Made by a program: the position numbers and the translations under genes
Notes under the pieces: generated by a model
The model's database searches: none
What the model saw: the letters and a program-made list of their open reading frames with translations, nothing else
What the model was told of the DNA's origin: nothing
Shown: positions 58,620 to 64,000 of the stretch, one piece after another
Layout: each line of letters opens with the position of its first letter
How positions within the stretch are numbered: position 1 is the first letter of the stretch
Source of the DNA: PALSA-505 sp035308365
GTDB taxonomy: Bacteria > Actinomycetota > Actinomycetes > Streptosporangiales > Streptosporangiaceae
Reading direction: 5' to 3'
Length of the DNA stretch: 64,000 nucleotides
NCBI GenBank assembly: GCA_035308365.1
Contig: DATGGU010000009.1
Coordinates: 1-64,000, forward strand

Positions 58620-61118
58620 TCAGTGTGCGGGCGCGGCGCGGCCGGTCTGGGCCGGCTGCGGGCCGGCCTGTTCGGGTGCGTCGTGCTCGGGTGACCTGGG
58701 CCGGGTTGGGTTGGTGTCCAGCCACTTGCGAAGGTCGTCGGAGATCAGGTCAACGCCGATCCGGCCGACCCGGTTATCCAGGTCCCTGAAGATACATTCC
58801 CCGTTGCCCAGGCCGCGCAGTACCGACTTGTGGTCGTCGGAGGGTTCGACCCCGAGCAGTGCCATGACATTGGCGACTTCCACCCGTTCGGAGGAACGGA
58901 ACGCGAAGACCCCGGATATGCAGTTGGTCACCTGCTCGTTCAGCAGGTCCCCCGCGTTCTGCGACACCAGGATCAGGGCGGTGTTGCGGGACCGGCCCAT
59001 CCTCGACACCTCGGGGATCAGCTTGGCCCCCTGTGGTGTCGAGGTGATGGCCCAGGCCTCGTCCAGGAAGATCGCCTTGGGTATCCGCGGCGCCATCCCG
59101 TTGAGCAGCCGCCGGGCGAACTGTGAAACCAGATACAGCAGCGCCACCGACAGCCGCTGCTCATAGGAGAAATCGTCGCGGGGCACCCCCGCGTCCGGCA
59201 GGCTCAGCCCGGCCAGGGTGAACACCGTCGTCCACCCGGCCGCGTCGATCTGCTCCCCGCCCGAGGGCGAGAAGCACAGCCGGGCCAGCCGCATCTCCGA
59301 CATCGACCGCAGCACCGCGCCCAGGTTGGACGCCGCGGGCGCCTCGGAGTTCTCCAGATACGTGACCACCTTGCCCAGGCTCGGCCGCTCCCCGCCGGCC
59401 ACCGCGCCGACCGCCTGGATCATCGCGCTTTCCCGCTCTTCACTCATCCGCGGCAGCAACAGCCGCAGCGTCTCGGTGGCCATCGTCCGCTTCTCCGCCA
59501 GATCGTCACCGAACGAGAACGGATCCAGCAGTCCCGGCGCGGCCGCCCCCAGCGGCAGCGTCCGGGCCTTGCGCCCCCGCGAGGTCAGCAGCCGCACCAG
59601 CGGCTCGGCATCCCCCTTGGGGTCGATCGCGGCCACCGTCACCCCACGCAGCGCAAGCTGCAGCAACAGCAGCAGCGCCAGCGTGGTCTTGCCGCCACCG
59701 GGCTCACCGGTGATGGCGATGGCCGTCGGCCGGTTGCGGGCCGCGGCCACCAGCGGATCGAAGTGCACGATCGACCGGGCCCGGCCCAGCGTCTCGCCGA
59801 TATACGGCCCGATCCAGCCCTGCCCGGAGGCCACACTGTCGCCCAGGTCCACGGTCGCCGTCGGCACCCCGCCCGCGATCGTGTACAACGGCTGCCGCTG
59901 GGCGTAGGAGTTCAGCCGCACCCGGTCCCCGGGCAGCGACTCGCGCAGCAGCGAGAACTGATCACCGGTCGAGTTCACCAGATCGATCCCGATGTCCCGG
60001 TAGTGCTCGATCAGCGCCTCGGCCCGGCGCAGGCACAACTCACGGGACGGCCCGGTGACGATCAGCCGGTGCCAGCCATACACGAACGGCAGCCGCTCCT
60101 TGGTGATGCCGTGCTCCAGCATCCGGGCCGCCTCGATCTGCTCGGCCAGCGCGATCGGCGCCTCCGCTCCCGCCTCCCTGATGTGCGCATCCATGTCCCT
60201 GGCATGTGCCAGCCGCCGCGACACGTCCTTGCTCGCCTTGGCCGGCGGGATCAGCTTCATCCGCGAGCTGATCTCCACCGGGAACGGCAGCGAATCAGCG
60301 AAATGCAGCCACGGCTCCCCATCCGGGAACGACATCACATCGGGGAACCGGGAGAACGACAGGAACGCCGTCCACGACGACCCGGACGGGTGCTCCAGGC
60401 ACAGCAGGTTCCGCCCGTTGTGCACCTGCCCTTCGACCAGCGCCTCGATCTCCCCGGCTCCCCACCGCCGGCGCTTGGCCGCTGAGTCCGGTGGCTCGCC
60501 CAGCGTCCCGCGCAACGTATGCCGGAACAGCCAGGCGATCTCGTCGCAGGTCGCGTGCCTGGCGGCCAGCGCGCTGGCCCCCAGCGCCCGGCCGAACCGC
60601 TCCGCATGCTCGGCCCACTTGGCGATCTCACCCTTGGGAACCGCCTCATCCTCGATGCCCAGCGCCCGCTCACCCGCCTGATAGGCGTTGATGAACGAGG
60701 ACAGCACCCCACCCGACAACTGCGCCCGCATCCCCCGCTGCCCCAGCCGCACACCCAGGTAGATCTCCTTCTGCCAGAAATCCTTCGCCCAGACGTGCCG
60801 GTACATCTCCTCCAGGTAATCCAGCCAGCCCGGCCCATCGTCGGAGGTGGCATCCAGCCCCGCCGCCCACTCCGCCGCCGGATAGGCCCGGTGCGCGATC
60901 CGCAGATGCACCTCCGCCTCGGGCATCCTGATCGCCGCCAGCGCCACCGTGATGTTGGTCGCCAGCGCCTCCCGCTCATCCGGGGTGATGAACTCATACG
61001 GCACCGCCGGCAGCCGGAAATACGCCCACGCATGCGTCTCGGTCAGCAAAATCCGGTCATCGAAATACCGGACGCCGATCCGCGCCCGGGCCCGCGACCC
61101 GCGTGTCCTCCCGCTCAC
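58620..61118 (-). CDS. VirB4-like type IV secretion ATPase
   Basis: 832 residues. The N-terminal part (1-440) is the VirB4-type membrane-associated domain starting with IGVRYFDDRILLTETHAWAYFR. The C-terminal AAA+ like domain has Walker A GEPGGGKTT ending at about residue 479 (Lys477), Walker B AIFLDEAW with Asp686, ILVSQNAGDLLNE and an arginine-containing RSSERVEVA. VirB4/TraC/ConE proteins power pilus or substrate transfer. The start overlaps the stop of the upstream fusion gene by four bases. Confidence 0.9.
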   Translation of the reverse strand: MSGRTRGSRARARIGVRYFDDRILLTETHAWAYFRLPAVPYEFITPDEREALATNITVALAAIRMPEAEVHLRIAHRAYPAAEWAAGLDATSDDGPGWLDYLEEMYRHVWAKDFWQKEIYLGVRLGQRGMRAQLSGGVLSSFINAYQAGERALGIEDEAVPKGEIAKWAEHAERFGRALGASALAARHATCDEIAWLFRHTLRGTLGEPPDSAAKRRRWGAGEIEALVEGQVHNGRNLLCLEHPSGSSWTAFLSFSRFPDVMSFPDGEPWLHFADSLPFPVEISSRMKLIPPAKASKDVSRRLAHARDMDAHIREAGAEAPIALAEQIEAARMLEHGITKERLPFVYGWHRLIVTGPSRELCLRRAEALIEHYRDIGIDLVNSTGDQFSLLRESLPGDRVRLNSYAQRQPLYTIAGGVPTATVDLGDSVASGQGWIGPYIGETLGRARSIVHFDPLVAAARNRPTAIAITGEPGGGKTTLALLLLLQLALRGVTVAAIDPKGDAEPLVRLLTSRGRKARTLPLGAAAPGLLDPFSFGDDLAEKRTMATETLRLLLPRMSEERESAMIQAVGAVAGGERPSLGKVVTYLENSEAPAASNLGAVLRSMSEMRLARLCFSPSGGEQIDAAGWTTVFTLAGLSLPDAGVPRDDFSYEQRLSVALLYLVSQFARRLLNGMAPRIPKAIFLDEAWAITSTPQGAKLIPEVSRMGRSRNTALILVSQNAGDLLNEQVTNCISGVFAFRSSERVEVANVMALLGVEPSDDHKSVLRGLGNGECIFRDLDNRVGRIGVDLISDDLRKWLDTNPTRPRSPEHDAPEQAGPQPAQTGRAAPAH

Positions 61119-63688
61119 CGCGGAACCTCAGCCCCAGCCGCCAGCCCCGACACCAGCACACCGGTCAGCGCGGTCAGCGCCTGCCGCGCCCGCAGCCGCA
61201 GCGGAGCCGTACCCGCGCACGGGCCGTCCTGGTCGCCGAGCTGGTCCTCCCATGGCACCCGCACGATCGCCCGGCACCGGCCCACCACGATCGCCTCCGC
61301 CGACTCCACATCGGCCATGCTTCGCCCGCTCACCCCATTCAGCACCATAATCGCGTTCGCGGCCAGCCCACGATGATCATGGGTCTCCAGCCACTCCCGG
61401 GTCATCGACACCGCCCGCGGCGCATCCGAACTGGCCGGCGCCACCAGCACCAACTGATCCGCGATCGCCAGCACCCGGCCCACCGCCGACGCCCCGGGAT
61501 CCACCAGGCTAATCGCATACCGTTGCGCCAGCAGATCGCCGATCCGGCCGAAGTCCCCCTCGTCCAGCCCCTTCACCCCGGCCCGCCCCTCACCACCACT
61601 GATCAGCTCCAGCCCAGGCCCCGCCGGGCTCATCCCGCCCAGCAAGTCATGCACACTCCCCACGACCCCCGACTTCGCCCGCCGCACCAGCGACCCCTCC
61701 CCGGGGTTGAGGTCCAGCACGCCCACCCGCTCACCACGCAGGCTGGCCAGCAGCCGGGCGACCAGCAGCGTCGTCACCGTCTGCCCGGCCCCGCTGGTGC
61801 AGCCCAGCACCACCACCCGCCGCGGCCCCGGCAGCGGCAGCCGCGCCCGCGCCTTGTCCCGTTCCTCCTGGTCGGCCGGGCCAGGCCGGCCAGGCCCATG
61901 CCCACCGGGAACCAGCGTCACCCGCTCATGCCAACTACGCCCGCGCGGCCCGGCCGGGCCGCCCAGCACCCGCTCCACCGTCCGGGCCGGCCGTTCCTCG
62001 GCCCGGCTCCGCGCCACCTGCACGGGAGGCATCTGCAGCGGCATGACATCGGCCTCCGCCACGTCCGGCTGCCGACTGTGCTTCCCAGGCAGATCCGGCC
62101 GCGCCGGACCGTAAGGGCGAGCGGGCGCGCTCGGTGAACCGTCCACTTCGGGCACGGGCGGCCGGGCAGGTCCAATAAACGCCGCCGCTGACTGCACGGG
62201 GTCACTGACCGGATCTCCCGCACCGGAGACCGGCTGCCCAGCATCCTTGAGGCCCCCGGGCACTTCAACGCCCGGCCGCGCCGGGCCACTCACCGCAGCA
62301 CCCACACCAGGGGCCTGCTGCCCGGAATGCTCAGGAACCGCAACCGGCGGAACCGGACCGTTCACCGGGCCAACCACCGGCCACACCGGACCATTTGCCG
62401 AAGCCTCTGCGCCGGAGACCCGCTGCCCGGAGTGCCCGGGAACCGCAACCGGCGGAACCGGGCCGCTCACCGGGCCAACCACCGGCACCACCGGGCCATT
62501 TGCCGAAGCCTCTGCGCCGGAGACCCGCTGCCCGGAGTGCCCGGGAGCCGTGACCGACGGGATCGGGCCGCTCACCGGGCCTGCCGCACCAGGAACCGGC
62601 GGCGGTGGTTGTCCCGGCAGTGTGACCGGCTGGAGAGGGCCGCTGGGTGGGCCGGCCTGGGCCGGAGCGGGCGGCGGGCTGGGCTTCGCGACGGCGAAGG
62701 GCAGCAGCAGGTCGCCGCTGGGAGCCGGGGTGGCCTTCTTCTCCGGCTGTGCCTGCTCTGCGTGCGAGACCTCGATGACCCTGGGCTTGCCGGGGGTCTC
62801 GGCCGGCGGCGGCTTGGGCGTCTCTGCGGGCCAGCTTCCCGGCCGTGCCCGCTTGGCCCACTCTGGCTGCTGACCGCGGACCGGGGCCTGCTGACCGCGG
62901 GCCAGCTGACCATGGGCGGTGGTTGGCCTCGCCGGACCGCGCGGCGACCGGGAGGGCGCGGCCGCTGGTTCCCGGGTTCTGCTGTCCAGTGCGGATACAT
63001 GACGGCCGGGAGAGAACACCGGGTCGCCGTGTCCGCGCTGCTGGACGAGACTGGCCGGCGGTCCCTGCGGAACCATGACCCGGCCACCGGCGGTGGCCTG
63101 CGGCTGCGCCGAGGCTGGCCTGCGGTGCCGCGCCTCGGAGCGGCGCTTTGAGGCGGCGGATGTGGACGCCCACTGCGGCTGGCCGGGCGCGGGGACCCGC
63201 GTCGGCTTGTGTGTCCGGCTGACTCCGGGCGTCGCGGCCGCTTCCTTGCCTGCCACCGAGCCATCGACGGCGGTGGCGGCGGCGGGTTGCGCGGCCGCCG
63301 CGGGCTGCGGTGCTGCCTGCCGGTGAGCGTGCCACACCTTGCCGGTGACCGTTATTTCTTCCTGCTCGGTGGCGGGAGCCATTCGGCACCAGACGCTGGG
63401 TTCGCTGAGATAGCGCACTTGGGACGCTAGCAGTTCGGGCAGGCGCTTGTTCTCCAGGACCGGCCTGGTGGCCAGCCAGGTCAGCGCCCAGGGCGGCAGT
63501 ACATAGAGCCAGAAGAGATTGTGGTTGAACGGTATCCCGATCAATGTCAGGAACAGCACATACGGCACCGTGATACCCGCGAACGCGATGATCTGGCCCA
63601 GCGGCAGCGGCATGGGAAGACGGAGATCATACAGCTTGTACAGCCGTTTCTCGATGCGCCAGATATTCGTGTAGGTAGGCAGGTCCAC
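61115..63688 (-). CDS. Fusion of a TcpE-like membrane domain, repeat linker and ParA/MinD-like domain with altered P-loop
   Basis: 857 residues. Residues 1-110 match TcpE-type conjugation proteins (IWRIEKRLYKLYDLRLPMPL, then two helices). Residues 115-600 are a low-complexity P/A/G linker including three 35-residue tandem units (GPVSGPVPPVAVPGHSGQ type). From about 620 there is a MinD/ParA-like Rossmann domain: VVVLGCTSGAGQTVTTLLVA at the P-loop, VGVLDLNPGEG, ISLVDPGAS. The P-loop lysine is Gln636, so ATP hydrolysis is doubtful. The domain may anchor or regulate the VirB4-like ATPase, whose gene overlaps its stop. Confidence 0.75.
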   Translation of the reverse strand: MDLPTYTNIWRIEKRLYKLYDLRLPMPLPLGQIIAFAGITVPYVLFLTLIGIPFNHNLFWLYVLPPWALTWLATRPVLENKRLPELLASQVRYLSEPSVWCRMAPATEQEEITVTGKVWHAHRQAAPQPAAAAQPAAATAVDGSVAGKEAAATPGVSRTHKPTRVPAPGQPQWASTSAASKRRSEARHRRPASAQPQATAGGRVMVPQGPPASLVQQRGHGDPVFSPGRHVSALDSRTREPAAAPSRSPRGPARPTTAHGQLARGQQAPVRGQQPEWAKRARPGSWPAETPKPPPAETPGKPRVIEVSHAEQAQPEKKATPAPSGDLLLPFAVAKPSPPPAPAQAGPPSGPLQPVTLPGQPPPPVPGAAGPVSGPIPSVTAPGHSGQRVSGAEASANGPVVPVVGPVSGPVPPVAVPGHSGQRVSGAEASANGPVWPVVGPVNGPVPPVAVPEHSGQQAPGVGAAVSGPARPGVEVPGGLKDAGQPVSGAGDPVSDPVQSAAAFIGPARPPVPEVDGSPSAPARPYGPARPDLPGKHSRQPDVAEADVMPLQMPPVQVARSRAEERPARTVERVLGGPAGPRGRSWHERVTLVPGGHGPGRPGPADQEERDKARARLPLPGPRRVVVLGCTSGAGQTVTTLLVARLLASLRGERVGVLDLNPGEGSLVRRAKSGVVGSVHDLLGGMSPAGPGLELISGGEGRAGVKGLDEGDFGRIGDLLAQRYAISLVDPGASAVGRVLAIADQLVLVAPASSDAPRAVSMTREWLETHDHRGLAANAIMVLNGVSGRSMADVESAEAIVVGRCRAIVRVPWEDQLGDQDGPCAGTAPLRLRARQALTALTGVLVSGLAAGAEVPR
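62280..62585 (-). repeat. Three 105-bp tandem units in the linker of the TcpE-ATPase fusion
   Basis: CTCACCGGGCC-type starts recur at 62361, 62466 and 62571, exactly 105 bp apart; each unit encodes 35 residues. The first two encoded units are nearly identical and the third has diverged. Confidence 0.8.
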
Positions 63689-63719
63689 GGGCAGGTGCTC
63701 CTTCCGCTCGGGGCTAGGT

Positions 63720-63977
63720 TCAGTGAACCCCGAGCGCGTTCGCGATGCCCTGGGCGAGCGTGCGGATGATGCCTGGAGTGTAGAAGATGACGGCGATCGC
63801 GATCGCCAGCACGACGAATTGCACGAACCGGGTTATCTCGCGAGTGAACAGGAAGAAAATCGCCACGATACCAACTATGCCCAGGAACAGCGGACCGAAA
63901 AGCCCCTGCAGATAACTCACCAGGCTGGAGGTACTGAGCGCGGCAGTAAATCCTGCAGCGAGCGGGTGGAACAACAT
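63720..63977 (-). CDS. Small two-helix membrane protein of the conjugation-like cluster (TcpD/VirB2-like)
   Basis: 85 residues with hydrophobic helices at about 28-44 (LFLGIVGIVAIFFLF) and 48-66 (FVQFVVLAIAIAVIFYT), separated by the charged turn TREITRF. Size, topology and position before the TcpE-like gene fit TcpD-type or pilin-like components of Gram-positive transfer systems. No cleavage site typical of VirB2 pilins is obvious. AAAGGG lies about ten bases before the ATG. The cluster probably continues beyond the window. Confidence 0.65.
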   Translation of the reverse strand: MLFHPLAAGFTAALSTSSLVSYLQGLFGPLFLGIVGIVAIFFLFTREITRFVQFVVLAIAIAVIFYTPGIIRTLAQGIANALGVH

Positions 63978-64000
63978 CGCACTTACCCTTTCAGGGAAAC

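Overview
The window is chromosomal DNA from a GC-rich actinobacterium. The lineage is shown by two WhiB-family regulators (WhiB and a WhiB7 with an AT-hook), MtrA/MtrB/LpqB, coenzyme F420 synthesis (FbiA, FbiB, FbiC), a 20S proteasome beta subunit, a mycoredoxin-like protein and DUF3499. I cannot name the genus; no rRNA or tRNA gene was seen.

Layout. Block 1 (1-36 kb) follows the conserved actinobacterial order that I recall from M. tuberculosis Rv3240c-Rv3264c: secA, response regulator, hpf, lpqB, mtrB, mtrA, mtnA, two adenosylhomocysteinase-type genes, a GDP-mannose set (SIS isomerase, manB, manC-like), DUF3499, a zincin-like protein, DUF5719 plus a giant GT2 membrane glycosyltransferase, whiB, fbiA-fbiB, fbiC, an isolated prcB, manC-like and a GT4. 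Block 2 (36-53 kb) resembles Rv3193c-Rv3198c: UPF0182, PDZ-Lon protease, moaE, SDR, zinc-metalloprotease-like, an AhpD-like gene, mug, ThiF-like, ABC1 kinase, whiB7, tesB, uvrD2, mycoredoxin, ANTAR. Block 3 (53-64 kb) is accessory: an orphan cytosine-5 DNA methyltransferase and a conjugation/type IV secretion-like operon (NlpC/P60 plus transglycosylase, TcpC-like, TrbL/VirB6-like, VirB4-like ATPase, a TcpE-ATPase fusion, a small membrane protein).

Most striking observations. (1) An AhpD-like two-domain protein (43378-44385, minus) is interrupted only by one in-frame TGA, exactly at the second cysteine of the CxxCxxxH motif. A bacterial SECIS-like hairpin starts a few bases downstream, so it is a candidate selenoprotein with a CxxU centre. 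(2) Five copies of a 90-92 bp inverted-repeat element lie upstream of minus-strand genes in the same orientation. In four of them every departure from perfect arm pairing is a G-U wobble when read as RNA of the minus strand, and one copy has a two-sided compensatory change; this suggests an RNA element in 5' leaders or a MITE that became one. (3) whiB7 has a long leader with a WhiB7-type promoter, an upstream ORF and a 12-bp terminator hairpin. (4) fbiC has a 69-bp tandem duplication at its end and reads on through the 3' end of convergent fbiB. (5) The second adenosylhomocysteinase lacks the active-site lysine.

Many genes appear to be transcribed as leaderless mRNAs: a TANNNT-like -10 box ends exactly six bases before the start codon in at least six cases.
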